DNA of 34,116 nucleotides from Paenibacillus herberti (GTDB lineage Bacteria > Bacillota > Bacilli > Paenibacillales > Paenibacillaceae). The stretch's first letter is position 1; every line of letters starts with the position of its first letter. The stretch lies in assembly GCF_002233675.1 (NCBI RefSeq), contig NZ_NMUQ01000002.1:333637-367752 (forward strand), read 5' to 3'. The translations under genes and the position numbers were made by a program. Positions 24,296 through 32,729 of the stretch are shown piece after piece. Under the pieces are notes generated by a model. The model was not told the DNA's origin. It saw only the letters and a list, made by a program, of their open reading frames with translations, and did not search any database.

Positions 24296-25369
24296 CTAAA
24301 TACCATCAAAGAAGAGCAAGGAACCATTAAATCCTAATTCAATTAGCTGGGATTGGATCTGCCGCTTATGGGAGTTTGCAAAAAGAATAATATAATCAAT
24401 TTCCTTAACTGCATTACGAGTCGGTTTTACAATATTGTTTCCAGATATTGTATTACCGTGTTTGGCCTCATCACTATCAAATACGTACTGCAGACTCACC
24501 TTCCCCTCCAGCATTGAAAGGAAGCAAACAGACTCTGCGCCAGCTCCCCATCCCGCTACTTTATTTCCATTAGAAATATTGGACATTATCTTCTCCAAAG
24601 CTAACTCTCTTTTTGAATGGAATGAAATATACGGCTCTTTGCGCTTACGTAGGTACAATTCCAATAAATTAGGATCTTCAGCCTCTTGGACACATATGAC
24701 GGTAAAGCCAGCTCTCTGCGCCATTGTACTCAAACTGTTGACGGAGAAGTACTGAATATGATCTGTACATAAATTATAATAGAGTCTTTGTTCTACAATA
24801 CGTTGACCATTAGGCACTTCAACGAGTAAAACCCCATCTTCATTTAGCAATCTTGCAGCCAACTCAAGAACTTTTCCCGGATGCTCTAAATGCTCTAAAA
24901 CCTCTATTATACTGATGGCATCAAAACCTGGCTGGATTAAAATACCCTCATGAAAATAGTCATGTACTACTGTAAATCCTTTCTTTCTAGAGACAGTAGC
25001 ACTGGATAGAGAAGGCTCTACACCTACGATCTCTTTAAATTGCTTTCTCGCCAGTTCCATGTAATGTCCGACACCGCATCCAATGTCTAGCAACCTAGAC
25101 TTTGATGGGACCAATGAAGCCAAGCGCTCTATTTGTTTTTCTCTTAACCGGCGAAAACTAATGCCCCAGTATGAACCCATAGAATAATCTTGATAGTATT
25201 CCTCGCTAATCTTCACAGGAATCTGAGTATGGCCGCAGGAAGAACAGCGATAAATCTCTATATCACATAACTGCAAATGATCAGAATTATATTCAGTCAT
25301 AAGACTATGAGGAGCGCTTTCATACACTTCTTCCAATGAACAAGGTTGTTCGCAAATATTACAGTTAAT
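24296..25369 (-). CDS. NDP-sugar C-methyltransferase-type SAM enzyme (TylC3-like)
   Basis: A three-domain protein of the Methyltransf_13/Methyltransf_14 type. It has an N-terminal zinc-binding part (CNIC near the start, then CDIEIYRCSSCGHTQ), a SAM-binding domain with LLDIGCGVGHYMEL and SIIEVLEHLEHPGKVL, and a C-terminal domain with KVAGWGAGAES. Relatives such as TylC3 methylate C3 of 4-keto-6-deoxy NDP-sugars. The start is unusual. The first normal codon is TTG at 25334-25336, but it lacks a ribosome site and cuts off the CNIC motif. The frame stays open to 25373, and GGAG lies ten bases before ATT (25367-25369), chosen here. An ATG at 25377-25379 is one base out of frame, so a frameshift is the other explanation. 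C versus O methylation is not provable here. Confidence 0.72.
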   Translation of the reverse strand: MNCNICEQPCSLEEVYESAPHSLMTEYNSDHLQLCDIEIYRCSSCGHTQIPVKISEEYYQDYSMGSYWGISFRRLREKQIERLASLVPSKSRLLDIGCGVGHYMELARKQFKEIVGVEPSLSSATVSRKKGFTVVHDYFHEGILIQPGFDAISIIEVLEHLEHPGKVLELAARLLNEDGVLLVEVPNGQRIVEQRLYYNLCTDHIQYFSVNSLSTMAQRAGFTVICVQEAEDPNLLELYLRKRKEPYISFHSKRELALEKIMSNISNGNKVAGWGAGAESVCFLSMLEGKVSLQYVFDSDEAKHGNTISGNNIVKPTRNAVKEIDYIILFANSHKRQIQSQLIELGFNGSLLFFDGI

Positions 25370-25391
25370 GATAGATCATCTCCTTTTTAAA

Positions 25392-26294
25392 CTAGACCCT
25401 ATCATGCAAGCTTTTAAGCATATCAAAAATAAAAGTCGACAGTTCAGATGTCGGTGTAAGATTGGGCTGGTTCCAACGACTTGTAAAATCAAAGTCTATT
25501 CCATTATCCATTCCTTTTGGGCAATTAACCGAAACATGAATTCCATACTTATCTTGAGCTACCTTCTGGACCAACCGAGCATATTCCAGCACACTCAGCG
25601 TTTCTATTCCTTGAGCATGCAAAATGCGATTCTCAGGTTGTACTTTTAAAATCCAATCTATCTTTGTACATATATCGGAAATTCCAACAAAATTCCGTAA
25701 TTGAGTGCCTGGAGTAAGAAGTGTTATACTCTGATGTTCAATTGCTTCTTTACAGAACAAAAAGGGAATTAGATTCCACCTCTTAAACTTTTCCTGATCT
25801 ACAGGAACCCCAAATACATTGGAGGGCCTAATAATCCACCCATTTAGCTTATTAGAACGATCATACATAAGCACAATTTGCTCAGCTATACTGTGAGATA
25901 ACCCGTAATCATTAATAGGGGTCGTAGGCGTATTCTCATCTAAGCGACCTCCTTGATTTCCGAAGACATGAAAACTGGAGAAATAAACGAAGTTATGTAT
26001 TTTATTTCTCACACAAAAATCTAATGCGCCGCGAATGCCTGTGACATTCTCGCTATATGCGAGTTCTGGATTTGTTCTGTACAAATTTTCACCAGGTGAA
26101 ACAGTATGAATCATTATATCTATACCTTCACACTGAAGCTTGGATAATTGATCTGGGTTTGAAAAATTCATATATAATTCGCCTGATTCTTCTCGTTTGG
26201 CAGTCAATACCCGATTACCCTGGCTTCTGAGAAACTGAATAAGATGTTGAGCGATATAACCATTCGCTCCACTAACCAGAATTGTTCTGCGCAT
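25392..26294 (-). CDS. NAD(P)-dependent SDR, probable NDP-4-keto-sugar reductase
   Basis: A 300-residue extended SDR. The nucleotide motif is SGANGYIAQHL (about 8-18); the catalytic serine lies in VYFSSFHVFG (about 103-112). The next motif reads Y130-G-L-S-H134, so the usual lysine of YxxxK is replaced by His. That may alter or abolish normal catalysis. Length and fold fit 4-keto-reductases such as RmlD or TylC1-type enzymes, which would complete a CDP-6-deoxyhexose here. The ATG at 26292-26294 follows AGAGGG and overlaps the acyltransferase gene by 23 bp, showing tight coupling. Substrate unknown. Confidence 0.75.
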   Translation of the reverse strand: MRRTILVSGANGYIAQHLIQFLRSQGNRVLTAKREESGELYMNFSNPDQLSKLQCEGIDIMIHTVSPGENLYRTNPELAYSENVTGIRGALDFCVRNKIHNFVYFSSFHVFGNQGGRLDENTPTTPINDYGLSHSIAEQIVLMYDRSNKLNGWIIRPSNVFGVPVDQEKFKRWNLIPFLFCKEAIEHQSITLLTPGTQLRNFVGISDICTKIDWILKVQPENRILHAQGIETLSVLEYARLVQKVAQDKYGIHVSVNCPKGMDNGIDFDFTSRWNQPNLTPTSELSTFIFDMLKSLHDRV

Positions 26295-26991
26295 TATTAC
26301 ATCCCTCTACTGATAGAATTGGCACATTGAAAAATGATTGAGCCCATGATTTAGAAGTATTTTGAATCATGTGAGAACCAGTACTTGTATCGCGGTAGTA
26401 TAATGATTGGTTTAACAAACTCTGGTTTCGGAGAAGCGCCTGATTCCCAATAGTTGAGCCTGCTCCGACAATGCAGTTTCCAATTATAGAAGATTGAGGA
26501 GCCATCGCTACCCCCCTCTCCAAAGTGGGATATACTCCTTTAATTGCTCCTACTGTACACCCTTGATAACATACAAAAAAGTCGCTGTAGTTGGCCTTTC
26601 CTAATACGATACTTCCCCCATGGACTATAAGAAAAATATTGGGTAGCTTGGTGTCGTACATACATGCAACACCATTTAAAATTTTGTTTAAATAAAATAC
26701 TTTAGAGGCTATCTCTGTATCATTAAATACCTTCAATAGTGAATTAGATAAAAACCATAAAAAAATAGTATATTGGTCGGAATGAAAATGTGAAAAGAAA
26801 GTCTCACCATCATAATGAAATGATTTCAGCGTTATATGACGGAAGCAGAATTCGGTACGATCCAATGCTAGTAGAATTGACTGATCAAAAAGCTTGTCAT
26901 GCATGAATAAGCGCTTATCTGGAAAAAAATTATTTAACTGATTGAATACATACTGTTTTAATTCGTCTACTGATAGAGAAAGGGTAAACAT
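26272..26991 (-). CDS. Hexapeptide-repeat acyltransferase-like protein (serine acetyltransferase-like)
   Basis: A 239-residue protein starting MFTLSLSVDELKQYV. The N-terminal half (about 1-130) is unassigned. The second half reads as a left-handed beta-helix of hexapeptide repeats: NIFLIVHGGSIVLG, SDFFVCYQGCTVGAIKG, then QSSIIGNCIVGAGSTIGNQALL. This resembles serine O-acetyltransferases and sugar O/N-acetyltransferases. It may acylate a sugar of this pathway, but no aminotransferase is present to make an amino sugar, so O-acylation is more likely. The ATG at 26989-26991 follows GGAG seven bases upstream; the open frame four codons longer begins with TTG and is less likely. Acyl donor and acceptor are unknown. 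Confidence 0.68.
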   Translation of the reverse strand: MFTLSLSVDELKQYVFNQLNNFFPDKRLFMHDKLFDQSILLALDRTEFCFRHITLKSFHYDGETFFSHFHSDQYTIFLWFLSNSLLKVFNDTEIASKVFYLNKILNGVACMYDTKLPNIFLIVHGGSIVLGKANYSDFFVCYQGCTVGAIKGVYPTLERGVAMAPQSSIIGNCIVGAGSTIGNQALLRNQSLLNQSLYYRDTSTGSHMIQNTSKSWAQSFFNVPILSVEGCNNAQNNSG

Positions 26992-27039
26992 AGTCAACTC
27001 CAATTGAGTTATTACCTCTTGGTTTCTTGAATCGCCTTG

Positions 27040-27822
27040 TTATTCTTCCCATACTTTCCAAGGTGCTCTTTGACTCTTCCAAAGCTCATCCATTAATATT
27101 TTTTCTCGAAGCGTATCTATGGGTTGCCAAAAGCTCTGATGCTTGAATACATTAAGTTCCCCATGACTTGCTAATGTCTCAAGTGGCCCCTGTTCAAGAA
27201 TCGTATGATTTAAATCAGAAATATAATTAAATACCTCCGGCTGACATACCATGTAGCCTCCATTAATCCAACCACCATCGCCTTTAACTTTTTCAGTAAA
27301 ACCAATTACTTGGTTTTGATTTAATTCCAGTCTCCCAAATCTGCCATCGGGTTGAACGGCAGTAATAGTTGCCCTTTTCCCGCTTTGCTTATGGCAATGA
27401 ACTAGTTCGGCTATATTAATATTTGCCAATCCATCTCCATATGTAAGCATGAAGGGATTATTCCCGACAAAGGATTGAATCCGCTTAATTCTGCTCCCAG
27501 TCATTGTATCCAGACCCGTATCTACTAGTGTTATTTTCCAAGGTTCAACTTTATTTCGATGTACTTCTTGTGTATTTCCTGTTGTGAAATCATAAGTAAT
27601 TGCTTCAGACATATGCCGATAATAATTAGCAAAATATTCTTTGATTATATATCCTTTGTAACCCAAACAAATGATAAATTCATTGTATCCATAATGAGAA
27701 TAGGTTTTCATAATATGCCAAAGTATAGGTGCATCACCGATCTCAACCATAGGCTTAGGCCTAAGATAGGATTCTTCGCTGATTCGTGTCCCTCTTCCAC
27801 CCGCTAATATGACTACTTTCAT
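27040..27822 (-). CDS. rfbF: Glucose-1-phosphate cytidylyltransferase
   Basis: Makes CDP-glucose from CTP and glucose-1-phosphate, the first step of the CDP-6-deoxysugar route. The 260-residue protein has the nucleotidyltransferase motif VILAGGRGTRISEES, then RPKPMVEIGDAPILWHIMK, both diagnostic of RfbF, with TYGDGLANI as the metal-binding site and GGWINGGYMV later. Length is typical (about 255-260). The ATG at 27820-27822 follows GTGAGG. It is the first gene of the seven-gene cluster, which must be transcribed from the 27823-28024 spacer it shares with the divergent glycosyltransferase gene. Confidence 0.94.
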   Translation of the reverse strand: MKVVILAGGRGTRISEESYLRPKPMVEIGDAPILWHIMKTYSHYGYNEFIICLGYKGYIIKEYFANYYRHMSEAITYDFTTGNTQEVHRNKVEPWKITLVDTGLDTMTGSRIKRIQSFVGNNPFMLTYGDGLANINIAELVHCHKQSGKRATITAVQPDGRFGRLELNQNQVIGFTEKVKGDGGWINGGYMVCQPEVFNYISDLNHTILEQGPLETLASHGELNVFKHQSFWQPIDTLREKILMDELWKSQRAPWKVWEE

Positions 27823-28024
27823 CTAGCCTCACATCCTGTCGAATGATTATCTTGTAAGAAGAATATCGACAAATCGCAAGGATTATTAATAGCGGTTCAC
27901 TCACCACGAGCACCAAGACTCAAACCACACTGAGTATAGAAAAAGAAATCTATTATGATAACGATGAATATCCGATATATAATTTATTAGACACAGCCAA
28001 ATCAATGAACATAGGAGAGCTGTC

Positions 28025-29986
28025 ATGCTTTTATCAATTTGCTTAATCGTCAAAGATGAAGAAGAGGTACTCTCACGCTGTTTGGAGAGTGTGCGGGAAG
28101 CTGCCGATGAAATTATTGTTGTAGATACAGGATCTACCGACAAAACGAAAGAGGTTGCTGCTGAATTCACGGATAAGATATATGATTTTGAATGGGTTAA
28201 AGACTTCTCAGCAGCACGCAACGAATCCCTCCGCTATGCTGCTGGAACATGGATTCTAGTAATGGATGCTGACGAATATTTCGCTTCCGGTGATGCAATC
28301 AAACTTCGTAATTTTTTGACTACAATAACACCTCGCGAGGATCAGGTTTTTGCCGTAAACATCTCTAGTTTTTTAGGAAAAGATAGAACCACCGCTATTC
28401 TTTCTGCCGGAGAAGTTCCACGGCTGTTTCCAAATCACTTTAGTATAAAATATTACCGCCCTATTCACGAACAGCTGCTTTCCGAAACGGGAATTAAATT
28501 ACACTCTTTTTTGGCTCCAGTGTCTCTCTTCCATACCGGATACTTAAAAGAAACCATTCAATCTAAATCTAAATCCTCTCGAAACGCAGAGCTTTTAACA
28601 TCGATTAAAAAGAAAGATGGCTTTGCTCCTTATGATTTTTTTACAGCAGGAAATGAATTTGCCGTTAAAGCAGATATGCCTAAAGCCATCTATTATTTTG
28701 AGAAGGCGATTAAAAGCGGAACCAAGCACAAAACTGCCAGCTGGTACCCTAAAGCGGTTATTTCTTTAACCCAGTGCTACTGCCGGCAATTTCGATATTT
28801 TGATGCTTTGAACTTACTAGAGAGAGAACTCATTAAATGGAAGGATTACCCGGAGTACAGCTATTTAAAAGCAAATATTCTTCATTATTTAGGTTTCATT
28901 AAAGAGGCACAAAAGCATTATTTAGATGCCTTGAATGTATCGTTAGTAAAAGCCGAATTGACTCATGTTTTTTGGCTGGATAGTGCAGAATTCGCGACAA
29001 CGATGCCTATGAGAAGATTGGCCGCTATTTACGAAAATGAAGGAGATTTACAAAACGCTGTTTATTATTGGTCCAAACTTCTACATCAAGATCTGTATGA
29101 TTTCACTTCACTTCATTCCTTGCTGAACACATTGATTCACTATGAGTCAATGGATAAAATCATTTTCTTGCTGGGTCAGATTTATCAAGTAGACGATCTT
29201 AAGCATATCTATATCCTGTTCCGTTCATCCTTGACAGTAAGATCAGCCGAATTAGCTAAGCATTACTACAACCTGTTACTGAACAAGGAATTTACAGTTT
29301 CGATTGCCGATCAAATTTTTTATTCTATTGTCCAAAAGGATCAAGCGCATTATTCCAATTGTACAAACCATCCTGATTATAAACCAAGCAACGAACATTA
29401 TACTCACGAAGCAATTGCATGTCGAGTATGGGGCCTTGAAATCCCCCTATACAGACCGAATAGTTCGGAGGATGTATCGGAAAAAATCCAGAAGAAGCTT
29501 AATCATGTTAAGGCTATTTTGGAATTGCAGGAGGAAGCTCATACTGTAGCAGTTAATGAATATCCCGAGCTACTACTAACTATTCTACAGTCAGCTTATT
29601 TACTTCAGGAATTTGAAATCTATGATCAATTAATTCAAACATATAGCGACGACAATATCATTAATGAAATGGCTAATTTCTTGTATTCCAGAAAAAATGA
29701 ATCCATTGCTTTGGATTACTATTCTATTTTGCTCAATAAGAATGCTCTCGATGCCAGAAGCTGTGAAAACTTAGCCATGTATCACTTTAAAGGGGATGAT
29801 ATTGAAGGAGGCCTTGCTTTCCTTGAAGAGGCGATTCGACTTCAGCCTCAAACCATCTATTTGTATGTTCAATACTTGGAACGATCCAATAATCAGAACA
29901 AACGAAGCAAGATTAAAGATAAGCTTCTTCGACAATTTGCAGGAGCAGTAAGGATTCCCGAGTTTGCTCTTCTATTAAAAAATTAA
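28025..29986 (+). CDS. GT2 glycosyltransferase with helical-repeat (TPR-like) tail
   Basis: The only plus-strand gene. The 653-residue protein has an N-terminal GT2 domain of about 220 residues: LLSICLIVKDEEEVLSRCLE, EIIVVDTGSTDKTKEVA, the metal-binding VMDADEY and IHEQLL. It continues with a long alpha-helical tail containing TPR-like units (AIYYFEKAIKSG, LQNAVYYWSKLL, IEGGLAFLEEAIRLQPQ). This layout is shared by SunS-type and flagellin-modifying glycosyltransferases, which attach sugars to protein side chains. The position next to fliTSD, hag and a CDP-sugar cluster suggests flagellin as acceptor; this is inference. The ATG at 28025 follows AGGAG six bases upstream. Upstream, TCCGATAT (about 27970) recalls a sigma-D -10 element but lacks a good -35. 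It ends in a bidirectional terminator. Confidence 0.83.
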   Translation: MLLSICLIVKDEEEVLSRCLESVREAADEIIVVDTGSTDKTKEVAAEFTDKIYDFEWVKDFSAARNESLRYAAGTWILVMDADEYFASGDAIKLRNFLTTITPREDQVFAVNISSFLGKDRTTAILSAGEVPRLFPNHFSIKYYRPIHEQLLSETGIKLHSFLAPVSLFHTGYLKETIQSKSKSSRNAELLTSIKKKDGFAPYDFFTAGNEFAVKADMPKAIYYFEKAIKSGTKHKTASWYPKAVISLTQCYCRQFRYFDALNLLERELIKWKDYPEYSYLKANILHYLGFIKEAQKHYLDALNVSLVKAELTHVFWLDSAEFATTMPMRRLAAIYENEGDLQNAVYYWSKLLHQDLYDFTSLHSLLNTLIHYESMDKIIFLLGQIYQVDDLKHIYILFRSSLTVRSAELAKHYYNLLLNKEFTVSIADQIFYSIVQKDQAHYSNCTNHPDYKPSNEHYTHEAIACRVWGLEIPLYRPNSSEDVSEKIQKKLNHVKAILELQEEAHTVAVNEYPELLLTILQSAYLLQEFEIYDQLIQTYSDDNIINEMANFLYSRKNESIALDYYSILLNKNALDARSCENLAMYHFKGDDIEGGLAFLEEAIRLQPQTIYLYVQYLERSNNQNKRSKIKDKLLRQFAGAVRIPEFALLLKN

Positions 29987-30030
29987 AAAAACTCTTCCCA
30001 TCCGATTAACCGGCTGGGAAGAGTTTTTTT
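29985..30030. terminator. Bidirectional terminator between the glycosyltransferase and fliT
   Basis: AAAAAACTCTTCCCA pairs with TGGGAAGAGTTTTTTT around CCGATTAACCGG, which itself pairs. The A and T runs on the two sides serve both convergent genes: the plus-strand gene ending at 29986 and fliT ending at 30029. Confidence 0.95.
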
Positions 30031-30364
30031 AATTTCGACGATCAATAAAATAACTACCTGCCGAAGCATACGACTCATAGGCTCTTTTTTGATGTTGAGA
30101 TTCGTTCAGACGCTGTAACCCTATGGAGGCTTCCTCCATAAGCTGATTCATACGATTTAAGATAGCTGAATCATAAATTCCTATCTCTTTAAGAGTAACT
30201 TTCTGCGATTCCACCAGAGGAAGCCTTAATTGGTTAAGCTCTTCCAAAACCTGATCTCTCCGCTCAAGTAAATGAATCAGCTCTTCATAATCACAATTTT
30301 CAAGCCTTTGAACAAGTTGAACGGTCTCATGCTTGAGCTGATCCAGTGCAGTAGAAATAATCAT
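30029..30364 (-). CDS. fliT: Flagellar chaperone FliT
   Basis: A 111-residue, entirely helical, charged protein. The sequence is weakly conserved, but size, helix pattern (LKHETVQLVQRLE, ELIHLLERRDQVLEEL) and its place directly after fliS identify it as a FliT-type export chaperone for FliD. The ATG at 30362-30364 overlaps the fliS stop by four bases (ATGA), so translation is coupled. It is the last gene of the flagellar cluster. In Bacillus subtilis hpf follows here; in this window the next genes are glycan genes. Confidence 0.75.
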   Translation of the reverse strand: MIISTALDQLKHETVQLVQRLENCDYEELIHLLERRDQVLEELNQLRLPLVESQKVTLKEIGIYDSAILNRMNQLMEEASIGLQRLNESQHQKRAYESYASAGSYFIDRRN

Positions 30365-30747
30365 TGAGCTACTTCTCTCTGTGTATTGGATCCGGCAGCC
30401 AGCTTCCAGCTGTCTCGCAGTTCTGTGAGATGCTGAACAACCTCTTGAGCAAATGAAGCTTCTTTTTTGACGTTGGCTTGAATGAGTTGATGCAGCATAT
30501 ACTCATATAAATTTACCAGTTGCTTCGAAATCGGATAGTCAAAATTTAAAGACGCAACTAATTCGTGCATAATAGCCTCTGCCTTACAGAGGAATTGATT
30601 GGCCTTTTCAAAATCCCGGCTGCTAATTCCTTCAATCCCCAGTTTTGTAAACCGTATAGCCCCATCATAAAGCATAATAACCAACTGGATGGGAGTAGCC
30701 GTTTGTGCCGATAGCTGCTGATATTTTTGGTAGGGAGACTGTATCAA
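30361..30747 (-). CDS. fliS: Flagellar export chaperone FliS
   Basis: A 128-residue helical-bundle chaperone that binds the disordered C-terminus of flagellin and prevents early assembly. The conserved N-terminus SPYQKYQQLSAQTATPIQLVIMLYDGAIRF is clear, read here in pieces: SPYQKYQQ, then TPIQLVIMLYDGAIRF (about residues 18-33). KANQFLCKAEAIMHELVASL follows. It lies 13 bp after fliD and overlaps fliT by four bases. Confidence 0.93.
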   Translation of the reverse strand: MIQSPYQKYQQLSAQTATPIQLVIMLYDGAIRFTKLGIEGISSRDFEKANQFLCKAEAIMHELVASLNFDYPISKQLVNLYEYMLHQLIQANVKKEASFAQEVVQHLTELRDSWKLAAGSNTQREVAQ

Positions 30748-30760
30748 GGCAGGTCACTCC

Positions 30761-32251
30761 TTATTGGAAACTTGAGAAAGACGATGACTGTGAGCTGTAA
30801 CGGTTAATAGCTGTTTCCATTGCAGTAAATTGTTTGTAATACTGGGTTTCTTTGCGAGCTAAATAGCTGTTCATGTCGCTGATTTTACGGTCAAGACCTC
30901 GCATCTGTTCCCCTAATAAGGAATTTGCCATAAAGGTCGAGTTTTTATCTGTGCTGTATACCGAAGTACCAGCCTTTTCACTTAGAAGTTGAAGAGAATT
31001 CATCGCGATGCTGCTTAGACGTTCAAAAACACCTACTCCAGGGTTAGATGAAACAGGAGTTCCCGATGGTATTGCCGTGCTAGGCTTGGAATTGAACAAA
31101 GCTAAAACCTCCGAAGGGTTGCTTTCAATCGCAGCCCGCAACCTTTGTTCATCCTCGATGACTAACTTGCCCTTATCTCCCCACTGCCCTGTCACAATCC
31201 CGATGGATTGAATTGTTTTAATGGCACTGGACCCGGTGTTCACTTCCGAAACAAGGGACATGCGCATATCCGACACCATTGAGCTTAATATGGAATCATT
31301 TTTCAGAAGGCCGCTCGTCGCTTTTTTCTCCCAAAGTTCGATTTCCTTTTCTTTCATTTCAGACTTTTGATCTTCAGTAAGAGGCTTGTACGTACGGTAC
31401 TTGGCTTCGCTCAACTTTCCGTTCACTTGATCCAAGATTGTATTATAGTCTGCAATAAAGGTTTTAATGGTGTTAAAAATAGCGTCCGTATCCATTTTTG
31501 AGGATACAGTTGTTGCTCCATTAGTTCCGGTTACAGCTTTAAGCTCCAAATTAAATCCGTTGACGCTTAATGAGTTCGTTTTCGAAGTCATTTTAACGCC
31601 ATTCACGGTCGCCTCAGCATCCGAACCCGTTGAAGAACCCGATAATATCCCCGCATCCAGTGAGACTGTTCTAGCCCCAGTTTCGTTGCTCCTGATCGAC
31701 AGCCTGCCGTCCGATCCCAGCATCCCTGTCACATTTAGATCTTTGTTTGAATTGATTTTGTTCAGAACATCGCTGGCTAAGTCCGTTGGATTAAAAGCAA
31801 TCACAATAGGATCAGCCTTTCCCGATACTGTAAACTTTAACTCTGAGGGAGTGCTCCCATTCAGAATATCCTGCATCTTTGTAGTCGCATTGACCGAAGT
31901 AACCCCCGTCTGCCTAACAAACATGGCGGATTCAGCCAACTTATCCACGGTAACAGTCAACGATCCCGCCGCGTTGCTGTTCGTAGAGCTAATGGATACC
32001 GCATTAGTATTTCCGGATACCGTGGAGGTCCGGGCATTCAGTACATTGACGGTATTATATTTTGAAAGCTTGTTATTCCGGAAGTCGACGAGACTTGTAC
32101 TAACATCACGAAATTGCTCTTGCTGCCAAGTAATGGTTGTTTGACTTTGCTTTAGCTTATCCAGCTTGGAGCGTTCCGCTTTCATCAGCTGTGTAACCAT
32201 AGAGTCAATATCCAACCCTGAATTAAACCCGGATATTCTCAAGTTGCTCAT
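30761..32251 (-). CDS. fliD: Flagellar hook-associated protein 2 (filament cap)
   Basis: A 496-residue cap protein on which flagellin subunits assemble. The N-terminal FliD signature is clear: RISGFNSGLDIDSMV at about 4-18 and a heptad-like LDKLKQSQTTITWQQEQF. The middle is Ser/Thr/Asn-rich and variable, as usual for the exposed domains. The C-terminus (SVYSTDKNSTFMANSLLG, DRKISDMNSYLARKETQYYK) is a coiled-coil typical of the family. The ATG at 32249-32251 follows AAAGGATG. Order flaG-fliD-fliS-fliT matches Bacillus. Confidence 0.95.
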   Translation of the reverse strand: MSNLRISGFNSGLDIDSMVTQLMKAERSKLDKLKQSQTTITWQQEQFRDVSTSLVDFRNNKLSKYNTVNVLNARTSTVSGNTNAVSISSTNSNAAGSLTVTVDKLAESAMFVRQTGVTSVNATTKMQDILNGSTPSELKFTVSGKADPIVIAFNPTDLASDVLNKINSNKDLNVTGMLGSDGRLSIRSNETGARTVSLDAGILSGSSTGSDAEATVNGVKMTSKTNSLSVNGFNLELKAVTGTNGATTVSSKMDTDAIFNTIKTFIADYNTILDQVNGKLSEAKYRTYKPLTEDQKSEMKEKEIELWEKKATSGLLKNDSILSSMVSDMRMSLVSEVNTGSSAIKTIQSIGIVTGQWGDKGKLVIEDEQRLRAAIESNPSEVLALFNSKPSTAIPSGTPVSSNPGVGVFERLSSIAMNSLQLLSEKAGTSVYSTDKNSTFMANSLLGEQMRGLDRKISDMNSYLARKETQYYKQFTAMETAINRYSSQSSSFSSFQ

Positions 32252-32270
32252 TTGTTGTCACATCCTTTGT

Positions 32271-32645
32271 TTATACTCGGTGGTCGATCAGAAGGCCCGC
32301 AATCTCCATTAGCTTGGCTGCCACATCCAATGTTTTTTCCGGTGGGACCTCTCGAATGACTTCATTTGTTTCCTTATTGATGACTTTGATCATCATGGCA
32401 TTAGTTTCTTCATGAACAGAAAACTCTACCTTCGTATATGGACCCTCCATAGCTTTAATGGCACGATCCACAGCCTTGATCTTTTGCTCATCTGATACGG
32501 AAGGCGCCGCTCCACGTAATTCAGCTAATCTAAGAGCATCCGTCGTGTTAATGACCTGGGTTTTGCTTAGTCCATCTCTAGGTGACTGTATTCCATAAGC
32601 AGATGAAGATGTTGCGCTTGCACCCTGCAAGCTATTCAAATTCAT
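32271..32645 (-). CDS. flaG: FlaG-family flagellar protein
   Basis: A protein of about 124 residues. The second half carries the FlaG domain: VEFSVHEETNAMMIKVINKETNEVIRE in pieces, ending with REVPPEKTLDVAAKLMEIAGLLID, the family's most conserved part. FlaG influences filament length in other bacteria. The open frame begins at 32696, but the start is unclear. ATG at 32643-32645 (MNLNSLQGA) is chosen with GGAGGGG about 12 nt upstream; an in-frame GTG three codons earlier is an alternative but lies very close to that site. It is 19 bp before fliD and after the glycosyltransferase relic. Confidence 0.88.
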   Translation of the reverse strand: MNLNSLQGASATSSSAYGIQSPRDGLSKTQVINTTDALRLAELRGAAPSVSDEQKIKAVDRAIKAMEGPYTKVEFSVHEETNAMMIKVINKETNEVIREVPPEKTLDVAAKLMEIAGLLIDHRV

Positions 32646-32729
32646 TGACAGCACAATCCCCTCCGAGTAATCGTTACTTATAATATCGGAACCCACCTCG
32701 TTAGATATAAGGGCTGAATTAAATACTGC

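Noticed and set aside
27965-27980. Sigma-D promoter for the plus-strand glycosyltransferase (TCCGATAT)
   Set aside because: The -10-like element is suggestive, but no TAAA at the right distance; too weak to list as a site.
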